DNA of 34,089 bases, taken from assembly GCA_045615545.1 (NCBI GenBank), contig JAZLFA010000019.1:1-34089 (forward strand). Direction: 5' to 3'. Source of the stretch: SIG220 sp045615545. Its GTDB lineage: Bacteria; Bacillota_I; Bacilli_A; RFN20; CAG-826. The position numbers and the translations under genes were made by a program. Numbering within the stretch: the first letter of the stretch is position 1; each line of letters starts with the position of its first letter. Positions 15,608 through 25,330 of this stretch are shown in pieces. The notes under the pieces are model-generated. The model saw nothing but the letters and a program-made list of their open reading frames with translations, made no database searches and was not told the origin of the DNA.

Positions 15608-17191
15608 TTAGAATTTTGTCTTTGCGACATCAATGGCTTGTTTTAAAACTTCATCGGTGGTCTTTTCTCTTTTTACCTTTTCAGAGTCAAGGAATAAAGT
15701 TGTAATAACTCCACCACATTGATCACGAAGTTCGCTAGCGCCTGAGAAGGATTTAGAAGTATAGTAAACTTCATCTTCATTCATTCTCATAACAACTTTA
15801 GCGCTTTGAATCATGATAGTTTCAGGCATATCAAGCCATTCTTGGAATTCAGGTGTTTCGTATGCACTATAACGCACAGGAACATAACCTTGACTATCTT
15901 CAATACATAAGACAGCGTTAACTTCTGGGTTAGTTAAGAATTTAACAAATTTCCAAGCATAATATTGTTTCCAATAATTTTCTTCTTCGGTAACAGAGAC
16001 ATTATTTAACATAGTTAATGTAACGCCTTGGTTAACATATAATGGATTATCGTTTAACACTGGTGGCTTACAAACTTCAACACTGAATTGTTCAGTAGTT
16101 GCTGGAGCATTATATCCAGCTCCACCACTAGAACCAATGGTAATAGCACACTTTTCATCGGTAAATGAATATGATCCATATTCGCCTTTGGTGCCTTTAG
16201 TAGTTAATAAACCATTTGCGTGAGCATCAACAAATTCATCCACTAATTCTTTTGCTTTGTTATAGTTTTCAGGTTGAGTTGCATAGTCAAAATCAATTCG
16301 ACCTTTTTTGTCACTTCCAACAGAAGAATAAGGAATTTTCCTTTGATACATTGATGAAATCATCATGTTTGAATCACTATCATAGAAGATTGGATATTCC
16401 ATATCAGGAACAGCAAATTCTACTTTATTATCATTAATGCAATCAGCAATTTCATAGAGTTTTTCCCAAGAAATGCCGTCCATATATTTAGTGACTCTTT
16501 CTTTGCTTTCATATCCGACAGTTGGATATAACTTAATTAATGCTTTTTGCACTAATTGGAAGTTATACATCATAACTTCGGTAGATTTCATTAATGGAAT
16601 ACTATAAACCCCATCATTAACATAACTTGTTCCTTCGTTGAAGTAAGAAGCGATGATGTCATCTTTGTCATAAACAGTTGAGCCATCTTTATCGCCTAAA
16701 TAAGCTTCTTTTCCAAAACCAATTTTCGAATCATTAATAAATTTTGTTAAATCAACAACAAATTGGCCTTGTTTTGTTTCGTTAGCGATATATTGAGCTA
16801 CGTGATCAGGATAAGCAACCGCGAGAGTTGGAGAGTTACCAGTACCAATACCAGTAGTAATCTTCTTTAAAATCTCGTTATAGCTACCTTCTTTTGAAAG
16901 ATTGATTGTGACATCAACACCTTCTTCTTCTTTAATAATTTCTTCGAATTCTTCAACATAGGCTTGGACACCTTCTTCGATGCCTTGGCCAAATGTGTGC
17001 CAGAAATCAAATTCTACAGTTTTAGGAAGTTCACTTGAAGAAGAAGTTGAAGGGCTAGTTTTACTAGATGAAGAAGAACTACTAGAAGGTTTTTCACCAC
17101 TAGAAGATGTTTCTCCCCCTCCACCACTACAAGCAGCTAAACTTGCTCCTAAAAGAATAAGAGTAACAGGAAGGATTTTTTTGATATTCAT
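15608..17191 (-). CDS. ABC importer binding lipoprotein (family 1), copy 2
   Basis: A 527-residue lipoprotein with lipobox LAAC (Cys21) and a long Ser linker (~25-55). The mature part begins VEFDFWHTFG and has the layout of family 1 extracellular solute-binding proteins (the MalE/UgpB type), with a hinge-rich two-lobe fold and a late GYVPVRYSAY segment. It shares YPDHVA-x-Y, STEVMMYN/SIEPMYYN, a GSSGG-or-GSTGG turn and the C-terminal SFSG/AFKG region with the neighbouring copy at 17220, so the pair arose by duplication. Usual substrates of the family are sugars and glycerol phosphodiesters. Here the nuclease and 5'-nucleotidase neighbours suggest nucleic-acid breakdown products instead, which the sequence alone cannot decide. 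AGGAGG ribosome site. Confidence 0.88.
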   Translation of the reverse strand: MNIKKILPVTLILLGASLAACSGGGGETSSSGEKPSSSSSSSSKTSPSTSSSSELPKTVEFDFWHTFGQGIEEGVQAYVEEFEEIIKEEEGVDVTINLSKEGSYNEILKKITTGIGTGNSPTLAVAYPDHVAQYIANETKQGQFVVDLTKFINDSKIGFGKEAYLGDKDGSTVYDKDDIIASYFNEGTSYVNDGVYSIPLMKSTEVMMYNFQLVQKALIKLYPTVGYESKERVTKYMDGISWEKLYEIADCINDNKVEFAVPDMEYPIFYDSDSNMMISSMYQRKIPYSSVGSDKKGRIDFDYATQPENYNKAKELVDEFVDAHANGLLTTKGTKGEYGSYSFTDEKCAITIGSSGGAGYNAPATTEQFSVEVCKPPVLNDNPLYVNQGVTLTMLNNVSVTEEENYWKQYYAWKFVKFLTNPEVNAVLCIEDSQGYVPVRYSAYETPEFQEWLDMPETIMIQSAKVVMRMNEDEVYYTSKSFSGASELRDQCGGVITTLFLDSEKVKREKTTDEVLKQAIDVAKTKF

Positions 17192-17219
17192 AAAGAATAC
17201 CTCCTTTTATTTTTAATAA

Positions 17220-18761
17220 TTAGGCAATTGCTTTTAAACAAGCTTGAATTGCTTCTTCGAAAGCTTGTTTCATAAATTCATCAGTGCATTCTGCAGTATC
17301 TTTTAATAAGATCTTTGTTAATAATGCACCAAATTGTGTTCTACATGTTGCAGAACCTTTGAAAGCTGGTGAAACAAATAAGATATCTTTTGTATCATCA
17401 TATGCTTTGAAGACTCTGGCTTTTAATTCTTCAACTGAGAATGGTTCTTTACCAGTTGGGTCACATAATTCAATGTAATCATCCATTTCATATGTGCTAT
17501 AGCGAACTGGAGCATAACCAGTTTCACTAGCCCAGTATAAAGTTTCTTCTGGTTCCATCATTGATTTAATGAAAGCCCATGCTGCTAAATCTTCGTATTC
17601 ATCACCGTGAGTTAAGATACAGATACCAGGACCTTGAGAAATCACAGCTTCTTTAACGCCTTCAGCAGCTTGTGGTAATCTACCAACCATAGTTGTGAAT
17701 TGTTTGTTGCTATCGAGTTGGTATTTAAGTCCACCAGTTGAACCAATACAGAAGAGCATTTGTTCAGCAGTGAAAGAATTGTTTGTGTAAGATTGGCTTG
17801 GAGCACTACCTTTAGTGATGAGGTAGCCTTTGTTATAAGCATTCTTTAATTTTTTGAAAATTGGAGCGTTATCTTCGAAATTGAAGTCAACACTACCATA
17901 ACCAGTAGCTTCGTTAAAGCTTGTATATGGTAAACCATATTGTTCGCATAATGTGATGGCGAAGTTGTCATCAGAGTCATATCCAACAACAGCACCGAAT
18001 TTTGTATCGCCCCATTCGGATTCATCTAACTTAATAAGTTTATTTGTTTTGTTCCATTCAACAAATTTAGGACAGAAGTTATCAAATAATTCTTCCCAAG
18101 TTAAACTGTTAATATATTTTTCATCAATTGGTTTGTCACCATTGACACCAGCGATTGTTTTACCAAGAATCTTACTATTGTAATACATTGGTTCAATAGA
18201 TTTAGATTGAGGCATAACGTATAAGCCATCTTCATAGAATGAACGACCTTCATCGAGATAATCAACAACGATGTCGTAATATTCATCTTCGGTAAAACCA
18301 TATTCACCGTAGATATAATCTTCAAAGTTGACAGCTGCGCCATAATCAAGGTAATCAGCAACGTGATCTGGATAACAAGTAACTAAGCTTGCATATTCAA
18401 GAGTTGCCATGCCAGTGATTTCTTTTGTTTCAATATCACTATAATTACCACTAATTTTGTTGTTTACGATTGTAACGTTTGGTTCGAGTTCGTTAAAATC
18501 TGCAATCATTTGTGCAATTTGATCAGTGTAAGAGAAAGTGTTGTCCCAAGTAAGTGTGACAGCGTGATCTTCGCTAATCCATGGATGTGGTTTTTTATCC
18601 TTAACAAAAGGACTTTCTCCACTAGTTGATTTTGAGGTTTGACTACCTGTTGATGTAGATTCTGGTCCCTTTGACTCAGAGTCACTAGTAGGTGTTCCTC
18701 CATTACAACCAACTAAGCCTAACATCATAGCTGGAAGTAACAATAATAATTTTTTGTTCAT
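17220..18761 (-). CDS. ABC importer binding lipoprotein (family 1), copy 1
   Basis: A 513-residue lipoprotein with lipobox LVGC (Cys19) and a Ser/Thr linker. The mature domain (from ~60) starts AVTLTWDNTF and shows the family 1 binding-protein pattern, including CYPDHVADYL, SKSIEPMYYNSKIL, WEELFDNFC and GYAPVRYSTYEM. It is anchored outside the cell and should deliver ligand to the permease pair encoded just upstream (18812-21013). A stem-loop at 18786-18811, between the permease stop and this gene, probably protects the binding-protein message so that it outnumbers the membrane subunits. The second copy (15608) lies 28 bases downstream. Whether the two copies bind different ligands or form a pair is unknown. 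AGGAGG ribosome site. Confidence 0.9.
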   Translation of the reverse strand: MNKKLLLLLPAMMLGLVGCNGGTPTSDSESKGPESTSTGSQTSKSTSGESPFVKDKKPHPWISEDHAVTLTWDNTFSYTDQIAQMIADFNELEPNVTIVNNKISGNYSDIETKEITGMATLEYASLVTCYPDHVADYLDYGAAVNFEDYIYGEYGFTEDEYYDIVVDYLDEGRSFYEDGLYVMPQSKSIEPMYYNSKILGKTIAGVNGDKPIDEKYINSLTWEELFDNFCPKFVEWNKTNKLIKLDESEWGDTKFGAVVGYDSDDNFAITLCEQYGLPYTSFNEATGYGSVDFNFEDNAPIFKKLKNAYNKGYLITKGSAPSQSYTNNSFTAEQMLFCIGSTGGLKYQLDSNKQFTTMVGRLPQAAEGVKEAVISQGPGICILTHGDEYEDLAAWAFIKSMMEPEETLYWASETGYAPVRYSTYEMDDYIELCDPTGKEPFSVEELKARVFKAYDDTKDILFVSPAFKGSATCRTQFGALLTKILLKDTAECTDEFMKQAFEEAIQACLKAIA

Positions 18762-18785
18762 TATAAATTCCTCCTTAATTTATAT

Positions 18786-18811
18786 GTTCACTCCACGATA
18801 GGAGCTAGAAC
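18786..18811 (-). promoter_or_regulatory. Intercistronic hairpin between permease and binding protein
   Basis: On the minus strand GTTC-TAG-CTCC pairs with GGAG-T-GAAC around TATCGT. It begins right after the permease stop. No T-run follows, so mRNA stabilisation or processing is more likely than termination. Confidence 0.5.
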
Positions 18812-19777
18812 CTAACCTTTAATGCCGGCACGCCCGACACCTTTCATAATGTATTTTCTAAAGAATACAAATAATAAGAATAATGGAACAGTAACTAACA
18901 CAGTCGCAGCCATTTGATAACCAAATTGTGTAACACCAGCATCAACATCGACGAAAGCACTACCGCGAAGACCATTAGAAATAAGTCGATAATCTTTATT
19001 ATTAGTAACAAGATTTGGCCACACATATGAGTTCCATGTACCCATAAATTTAAGAATTGTAATAGAAATTAATGTAGGAGCGGCAAGTGGCACCATAACG
19101 CGCCACAAGAAACTCCAATCGGATTTGCCATCAACTTTAGCAGCTAAATAAAGTTCATTAGGAATTTGCTTAAAGTTTTGACGTAATAAATAAATATAAT
19201 AAACACTGATCCAGAATGGAACAATCATAGAAGCATATGCTTGAATACGTGTCTGACCACTACCAGTCCAACCAAAGCTAGCGACAGTAATATAGTTAGA
19301 AATAACCATCATTTCGCCAGGAATCATCATAGTCATCAAGAATACCGCAAAGACAAAGTCATTACCTTTAAACTTCAATCTAGCAAAAGCAAAAGCGGCA
19401 AATATTGTCGTTAATAATGTACCAGCGGTAGAGAATATTGCGACCACAATTGTGTTTAACATATATTGGCTAAAATCGAATACTTCCAAAACATATACGT
19501 AGTTGCTCCACATAACTATGTTAGGGAAGAATGTTTGGGTTTGAGCTTGAATTTCAGTATTTTGTTTTAAAGATGTGATAATCATCCAATAGAATGGGAA
19601 GACAACTAAAATAGCTAAAGCAATAATGAATAAGTAAGTAAGAATAGTTGTAATAATCTTAGTTACTTTTTCAGTGCTCTTAATCGCATCAACAGTTTTA
19701 CCAGCATCCGCTAAAGATAGGACGATATTGGAATTAACTTTTTCTTTTTTGAAATCGATATATTTTTTATTTTCCAT
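18812..19777 (-). CDS. ABC importer permease, MalG/UgpE type
   Basis: A 321-residue inner membrane subunit of a type I ABC importer. Six hydrophobic segments start at ~43. The cytoplasmic EAA loop is clear at ~209-230 (LYLAAKVDGKSDWSFLWRVM, then VPLAAP), which docks on the ATPase. It ends FFRKYIMKGVGRAGIKG, a tail typical of MalG/UgpE proteins. A 40-residue charged N-terminal extension precedes the first membrane helix. It follows the MalF-type permease by 12 bases and has a GGAGGGAGG ribosome site. The substrate cannot be read from the sequence; sugars are usual, but the mycoplasma homologues sit beside nucleases or glycerophosphodiester genes. Confidence 0.92.
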   Translation of the reverse strand: MENKKYIDFKKEKVNSNIVLSLADAGKTVDAIKSTEKVTKIITTILTYLFIIALAILVVFPFYWMIITSLKQNTEIQAQTQTFFPNIVMWSNYVYVLEVFDFSQYMLNTIVVAIFSTAGTLLTTIFAAFAFARLKFKGNDFVFAVFLMTMMIPGEMMVISNYITVASFGWTGSGQTRIQAYASMIVPFWISVYYIYLLRQNFKQIPNELYLAAKVDGKSDWSFLWRVMVPLAAPTLISITILKFMGTWNSYVWPNLVTNNKDYRLISNGLRGSAFVDVDAGVTQFGYQMAATVLVTVPLFLLFVFFRKYIMKGVGRAGIKG

Positions 19778-19789
19778 ATTTCCTCCCTC

Positions 19790-21013
19790 CTAGTAATGCA
19801 CTCTCTTCTTTGACACACCGAGTTGAACAAATGTGAATATCAAAATAATCACAAATAAGAACACTGCTGCTGCAGCGGCGTACTGTGTATGTGTTGATAA
19901 GTTATCGTAAACATAATAAACAATTGTTTCCATGTTTGGATCGGCACTAACACCATTACTTGAAATGGTACCAGGACCATTGAATAAACCAACGATTGCG
20001 CTATATTCCTTAAATGCACCAATAAATGATGTAACTAAAATATAAAGAATCTGTGGACTTAATAACGGAACAGTAATTCGTGTAAATACTTTACGTTTTG
20101 GACAGCTATCAATTTGAGCAGCTTGATAATATTGCTTGTCGATACCTTGTAAACCACTTAAGAAGATTAAAATCTTAAATGGAATACTGTTCCAAATAAT
20201 ATAAATACATAGCGGGATCATAGCTGTCCATTGAGAAGCACCACGAATCCAAACTGTCGAAGAATTAAAGATATAGTTAATAACACCGCTATCATCAAAG
20301 ATGACGGAGAAAACCATACCAATAGCGATGGTATTAGTAACATATGGTAAGAAGAATACCGTTTGTAAAACTTTCTGGAACCACTTAATAGAATTAAGGG
20401 CAACCGCAATTAATAAGGCTAATATCGTCGAACAAGGAACGGTAACAAATGTTAAGAAAAAGGTATTTGGAATGGCGTACTTAGTAAAGTAAATTTCTTT
20501 AGCACCATTTATACCATTATCACACCACCCCATAATGTAACCAAAGTTACGAAGTGTTAAACCAGTAAATTCACCAGTCGCGTATTTATAGTTAGCGGTA
20601 AATGAAATAAAGATTGTATTAATTAAAGGATATAAAAGGAAGATAGTAATAAGAACAATAACTGGGCCTAAATATAACCAGGCTTTCCAGTTATTTTTGC
20701 TAGCGACATCTTGAATACCACTAACAGCATATACTTTATCAGTTTTGCGTTTATTAACTAATCTAATAACTGTATCGTTTCCAACATCATATCCTTCTTT
20801 ATATGTTGGACGAGTTTCTGCATCAACAGTCATTAAGCCATTATCTGGAACATTATAGTATTTTGTGTTGAATTTAGTTTCGGCAGCAAGATAAAAATCG
20901 TTATATTCCTGTTCGGTAATCAACCCATCTTTCAAAGATTTTTTAAGTTCAAGCTTTCTTTGTTTGAACTCTATCTTTGCCTCAACTTGCCACTCACTTT
21001 TCTTAAACAACAT
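19790..21013 (-). CDS. ABC importer permease, MalF/UgpA type, extended N-terminus
   Basis: A 407-residue permease. The core (from ~108) has six membrane segments and the EAA loop at ~295-320 (YYQAAQIDSCPKRKVFTRIT, then VPLLSP). The first ~105 residues are an extra cytoplasmic region, absent from ordinary UgpA/MalF-size proteins of ~300 residues. Within it, LKKSLKDGLITEQEYNDFYL (~23-42) resembles a SHOCT motif. This extension and the ATPase insertion may touch each other in the assembled transporter (inference). It pairs with the permease at 18812. The ribosome site is weak (TAGG). Confidence 0.9.
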   Translation of the reverse strand: MLFKKSEWQVEAKIEFKQRKLELKKSLKDGLITEQEYNDFYLAAETKFNTKYYNVPDNGLMTVDAETRPTYKEGYDVGNDTVIRLVNKRKTDKVYAVSGIQDVASKNNWKAWLYLGPVIVLITIFLLYPLINTIFISFTANYKYATGEFTGLTLRNFGYIMGWCDNGINGAKEIYFTKYAIPNTFFLTFVTVPCSTILALLIAVALNSIKWFQKVLQTVFFLPYVTNTIAIGMVFSVIFDDSGVINYIFNSSTVWIRGASQWTAMIPLCIYIIWNSIPFKILIFLSGLQGIDKQYYQAAQIDSCPKRKVFTRITVPLLSPQILYILVTSFIGAFKEYSAIVGLFNGPGTISSNGVSADPNMETIVYYVYDNLSTHTQYAAAAAVFLFVIILIFTFVQLGVSKKRVHY

Positions 21014-21024
21014 ACAAATACCTA

Positions 21025-22938
21025 TTATTTTGTGCGAATTCTTTCTTCTGTCTCATGATTGAAGATAAATATTTTATTTGGCTTAATCTTAAACGCTAAT
21101 TCTTTACTATTAACAACATCATCACTTGAAATGATGGCTTTAAATGTTGGTTTAGTACAAGCAGGATTTTTAGCGACAATAGAAATATCTCTACCAAGGA
21201 TTTGTACCATTTCGCTTTCAGCGTGTAAGATATCACCTTTTTCATTCTTATCAGCTAAGATAAATCCTTCCGGTCTAATTGCAACATAAACTGGTTTAGA
21301 GCCAATATCTTCTTTGGATGTATAAACAACATCATCACCAATATAGACTTTCTTACCTTCCACTCTTCCTTCAAATACATTGATTGGAGGAGTACCAAGG
21401 AATTGGGCAACGAATAAGTTTGCTGGATTATTATAAACTTCTTGTGGAGCATCCTTTTGTTGCATAATACCTAATTTCATAACAACGATTTCATCAGAGA
21501 TAGACATAGCCTCTTCTTGGTCGTGTGTGACGAAGACAGTAGTAATGCCAGTTGTTGTTTGAATTCTTCTAATTTCTTCACGTGTTTGAAGTCTTAAACG
21601 TGCATCAAGGTTAGATAATGGTTCATCAAGAAGCAAGACTCTTGGTTTCTTAACTAACGCACGAGCGATAGCGACACGTTGTTGTTGACCACCAGAGAGT
21701 TGACTTGGTTTTCTTTCGAGATATTCATCAACTTGAACAAGTTCAGCAGTTTCAATAACGATGTCTCTTCTTTCTTCTTTTGTTAAACGACGATGGGTAA
21801 TGGCTTGAACAGTATCAAGTTCAATATCCACTAAACCAAGCTTTTCTGTAAGTTCTTCAATGGAATTTGAAGCATTTTCCTTACTGGTTTTAAGTAATTT
21901 AACAAATAATTTTGTATTTTTCTTATCGTAATAAAGTTTTAAATCGCTAATTCTTATCTTTCTAAATTTAAAATAAGCCTTAACTATATTTGCTAATGAT
22001 TTATTATTTACTTCGGTAACAGTATTTGTGACGTTGTCATCACCATATTTAGCACCTAATTTATCTAATAAATCTTCATAATCCCCAAATTTTAAGCGAA
22101 CAATACGTCCCATTAGCTCATAACCAATTTGAGTCTTAGTAATAACGGCGCTTTCAGGGTGTGCATATTCTTTAACTATTGCGCGATATTCATTAATCGT
22201 GTCATCAATTTTATGCGTATCAAATTTTTTACCGAGTTTTACATGCATTGATAATGCTAAGATTTGATCTTCACCAACATTAATAACACTGGCTCTTAAA
22301 TTGCTATCAAATAACGCATCACTAGTTTGAGTTTCTTCTTCATTAACAAGTTTAGCGTCAATAATCTTTGGCATATTGCTCTTAAATAAATCTTTAACAG
22401 CTTGAGAAACATTCTTTAACACAACGTTAATTGTTAAAATGGATTCCGCTAAAGAATAATTGGTAACAAATTGTTTTCTACTTAAACCAATCTTCTTTAA
22501 TAATGAATTAACGCTTTTCTCAATACCATTTTGATCATCAGATGGTTTCATTTCGTATTCATAAACTAAGTTAAATTCGAAAAAAGTAACAAGAGGCACT
22601 TCCACCTTTAAATTAGTTAATGGGAATTCAATATTCTTATAAATTGTCATGTGTGGGTATAAAGCATAGTTTTGGAAAACTAAACCAATGCCACGTTTTT
22701 CTGGAGAAAGGTTGGTAACTTCTTGATCACCAAACCAAACTTCACCGCTAGTTGGAACGTGAAGTCCAGAAATCATATAAAGGGTTGTAGATTTTCCACA
22801 TCCAGAAGGACCTAAAAGTCCCACCAATTTTCCATCAGGAACAGTAAAGTCCATATCCTTAACAGCAACCGTATCACGGATATGCTTTTTAGGATCACCA
22901 GGGAAAATCTTTGTTAATTCTTTAATTCTAATTTCCAT
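21025..22938 (-). CDS. ABC importer ATPase, MalK/UgpC type with ~270-residue insertion
   Basis: The start at 22938 is set by GGAGG six bases upstream; an in-frame start at 22965 would overlap the previous gene and lacks a site. The 637-residue product has Walker A GPSGCGKST (43-51), Q-loop VFQNYALYPHMT (Gln89), signature LSGGQQQR (414-421), Walker B VLLLDEP (434-440), SNLD (442-445), the H-loop VTHDQEEAMS (His472) and a TOBE-like regulatory end. Normal MalK proteins have ~95 residues between Walker A and the signature; here there are ~370. The extra ~270 residues (~112-385) fall in the helical subdomain after the Q-loop and are charged, with no known fold that I can name. Mycoplasma UgpC-type ATPases carry a similar enlargement, supporting Mollicute affinity. 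All catalytic motifs are intact. Confidence 0.93.
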   Translation of the reverse strand: MEIRIKELTKIFPGDPKKHIRDTVAVKDMDFTVPDGKLVGLLGPSGCGKSTTLYMISGLHVPTSGEVWFGDQEVTNLSPEKRGIGLVFQNYALYPHMTIYKNIEFPLTNLKVEVPLVTFFEFNLVYEYEMKPSDDQNGIEKSVNSLLKKIGLSRKQFVTNYSLAESILTINVVLKNVSQAVKDLFKSNMPKIIDAKLVNEEETQTSDALFDSNLRASVINVGEDQILALSMHVKLGKKFDTHKIDDTINEYRAIVKEYAHPESAVITKTQIGYELMGRIVRLKFGDYEDLLDKLGAKYGDDNVTNTVTEVNNKSLANIVKAYFKFRKIRISDLKLYYDKKNTKLFVKLLKTSKENASNSIEELTEKLGLVDIELDTVQAITHRRLTKEERRDIVIETAELVQVDEYLERKPSQLSGGQQQRVAIARALVKKPRVLLLDEPLSNLDARLRLQTREEIRRIQTTTGITTVFVTHDQEEAMSISDEIVVMKLGIMQQKDAPQEVYNNPANLFVAQFLGTPPINVFEGRVEGKKVYIGDDVVYTSKEDIGSKPVYVAIRPEGFILADKNEKGDILHAESEMVQILGRDISIVAKNPACTKPTFKAIISSDDVVNSKELAFKIKPNKIFIFNHETEERIRTK

Positions 22939-22951
22939 AAAATACCTCCAA

Positions 22952-25318
22952 CTATTTGGTACCATCCTCAGCGGCTTCTTCGCCTAATCTGAGTTTAATG
23001 TTTTTACGACGTGTTTTTTCTTGTTTAATATAAACCACCAAGAATTTGATAAAGAAACCAATTGAAATAATTGCTCCAACACCAAAGACAATAACAAGTG
23101 GGTCCATAGGGTTAAAGACTGCAATCGTTGGTGAAACAAGATTAAATCTTAAAATGATAAAGGCAATGGCACCGACAATAAATAAAGCACCAATAAATCC
23201 AACAGAAATACGTTTTAAATAAGCCTTACCATTCATTCTTCTAAATTCATCATTCTTATATGCATGTTTTGCATAGAAGTAATAGCCTAATGTTCCAAGA
23301 GCATAAAGAGCAACGAAACCAACAAAATATAAGATAATAAATAGATTACAATCAAACGCAGAAATGTTTGATGTATCTTCAGGTAATAAATCTAAAAATC
23401 CAAATCTAAATGTAACACTAGATTGAGACAATACTTGTGTAGTGCCTTTCTTTGTTGGGCAAATATCAAGAGTGACATTAAATCCGCAAATCTCAACTTT
23501 TTTCATATTATTTGCGTTAAAACTGCCACCAATACATTTATCTTGAAGAAGGAAGGTAATTTCGTTACCACTCTTCTTAGTCATAACATAATAATCAAGT
23601 TCACCAGGAATTCCACCACTCGTACAATTATTAAATTTGATATTAGTGAATTCATCATTCTTTGTGGTGATGTTGAATGAGGAGGCTTTAAAACCTCTAA
23701 GCGAATATCTAATCTTATATGTACCGTCTAAAATACCTTGTTCTTTTTCATGGTATTTCTTTTCTTTCACTAAGGCATAAGCACCATCAACACAATCAAG
23801 GATAAGTGAAATTGATGTGTAACCAAATACTGTTTTAATGGATGAGAATTTGGCGGTGAAGAAATCAGAGAAGTTGTTCTTTCGTGATAATGAAATAGAA
23901 GGAACACCTTGATAGGCATGATTTAAATCTGGAATTACTTTATATACTGATGAAGTTTCATCTAACTTAGCTTCGAAAATGTTATAGAAACGGATTGTTG
24001 TATAATCAATATCTTCGCCTTCGTTGAGTCTAATATCCACAACTTTATTCATTGCGTACATACCCGCCATTGATCCAACAGCGTCATAATTAAACATTGA
24101 TGGGTTTGATAATGGGCATTCAAAGATACGTTCATCACTTGTGCCATCTGGAAGTTTAACAAAATATTTAATTAATAAAGGTAAATCAACACCTTCTTCT
24201 TCGCTAACATATCCAACAATAAATGATTTTTCTGCCGCTAAACTCTTATAGTTACCAGCAGAGAATCTTTGGGCAGCATAGGTAGTAACTGGAGTGCCAT
24301 CATAGCGTTTATACGTAATATTTCCATCTGGATCAACAATAATGATTCGACTACCACTTTCATCTAAGTAATAGCCTTCTTCATCAACCACTGCGCCTGT
24401 ATTATCATAATAAATGATATTTCCAGCTTCATCTTTCTTTTCACTTTGATCAAAGATTTCAAGTTCGTGTTTGCTTGGCTCATAACCGTAATTGATTGAA
24501 GATTCAGTAAATTCATCACTCCAACCAGCAGGTTTACTTTCTAAAGGTGTGGAAATTACAAAGTCACTTGGACAATCATGGAATGCGTTTTCAGAAATAT
24601 TTTCAATATTGTCACCAATAATCACATTCTTTAATGGTCCATATTTATCTTGATATGAATTAACTGTTTCGTTATAAATACAATCTTCTGAAATACCAGA
24701 AACAAGCAATGTATACCAGCTACCATAGGTAATGCTGTAAGGGATTACTACAGTATCAATATTTTTCTTTTTAAAGTTTGCGGTATCAATAATACTTACG
24801 TAAGCAGTATATGTTGGTCTTTCATAAGAGAAACCGTGGCCTTCCTTTAATTTTGGTCTACCATCATCCTCATAAATGATATTGCCATCTGCATCTCTTT
24901 CAACATTTTCATCTTTTTCATAATTGTTAATATCAACATCGTATTTTGTTAATTCGCTTAATTTTTTATCTTTTGGATAGTTATCATCCATAGGAGTAAC
25001 ATAAACACCAGTTACTTCTTTATATTTATTTGTTCCAGTTGTACCGACAGGGAAAAGAATGGTGTTAGCACCAAAAGAGAAAGTAAAAGACTCCCCGGAA
25101 GAAGTCTTTGTAATGTTGTCTAGAGATACGTATAAATTGTCTTCGTCGCTTAATGGTAAAGCTGGATCGACATATGGATAAGATTTACCATTAGGTTCGG
25201 TTAAGGCCTTAGTTTCGCTAACAGGTTTATCTTTATTTACGGTAGCGACAGTAAAAGCGCATACTGTTGTAAGTGCTAATGTAATGAGGGAAATTATGCT
25301 TCTCTTTTTCATATGCAT
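22952..25318 (-). CDS. Large membrane-anchored surface protein heading ABC cluster
   Basis: This 788-residue protein has an N-terminal signal or anchor (KKRS then a hydrophobic run to ~30, no lipobox), a ~620-residue outer region and three C-terminal membrane segments (~655-680, ~702-722, ~740-765) ending in a basic cytoplasmic tail. The outer part includes one LRR_5/BspA-like unit (VIIGDNIENISENAFHDCPS, ~238-257) and a stretch of tandem D-x-x-GNIIY-like turns (~300-350). I know no family for the whole. As first gene of the cluster, 13 bases before the ATPase, it is probably an accessory part of the importer, such as a receptor or platform at the outer face (inferred). Its promoter lies so close that the mRNA leader would be only a few bases, and no ribosome site is seen. 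Start is Met1 or Met3. Confidence 0.82.
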   Translation of the reverse strand: MHMKKRSIISLITLALTTVCAFTVATVNKDKPVSETKALTEPNGKSYPYVDPALPLSDEDNLYVSLDNITKTSSGESFTFSFGANTILFPVGTTGTNKYKEVTGVYVTPMDDNYPKDKKLSELTKYDVDINNYEKDENVERDADGNIIYEDDGRPKLKEGHGFSYERPTYTAYVSIIDTANFKKKNIDTVVIPYSITYGSWYTLLVSGISEDCIYNETVNSYQDKYGPLKNVIIGDNIENISENAFHDCPSDFVISTPLESKPAGWSDEFTESSINYGYEPSKHELEIFDQSEKKDEAGNIIYYDNTGAVVDEEGYYLDESGSRIIIVDPDGNITYKRYDGTPVTTYAAQRFSAGNYKSLAAEKSFIVGYVSEEEGVDLPLLIKYFVKLPDGTSDERIFECPLSNPSMFNYDAVGSMAGMYAMNKVVDIRLNEGEDIDYTTIRFYNIFEAKLDETSSVYKVIPDLNHAYQGVPSISLSRKNNFSDFFTAKFSSIKTVFGYTSISLILDCVDGAYALVKEKKYHEKEQGILDGTYKIRYSLRGFKASSFNITTKNDEFTNIKFNNCTSGGIPGELDYYVMTKKSGNEITFLLQDKCIGGSFNANNMKKVEICGFNVTLDICPTKKGTTQVLSQSSVTFRFGFLDLLPEDTSNISAFDCNLFIILYFVGFVALYALGTLGYYFYAKHAYKNDEFRRMNGKAYLKRISVGFIGALFIVGAIAFIILRFNLVSPTIAVFNPMDPLVIVFGVGAIISIGFFIKFLVVYIKQEKTRRKNIKLRLGEEAAEDGTK

Positions 25319-25330
25319 TTTACATAGTAT

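Noticed and set aside
18812..22938. Naming the importer as a maltose or starch-product system because of the CBM26 proteins nearby
   Set aside because: The CBM26 loci are separate operons ~10 kb away, and the importer's immediate neighbours are a nuclease and a nucleotidase. Substrate left open.
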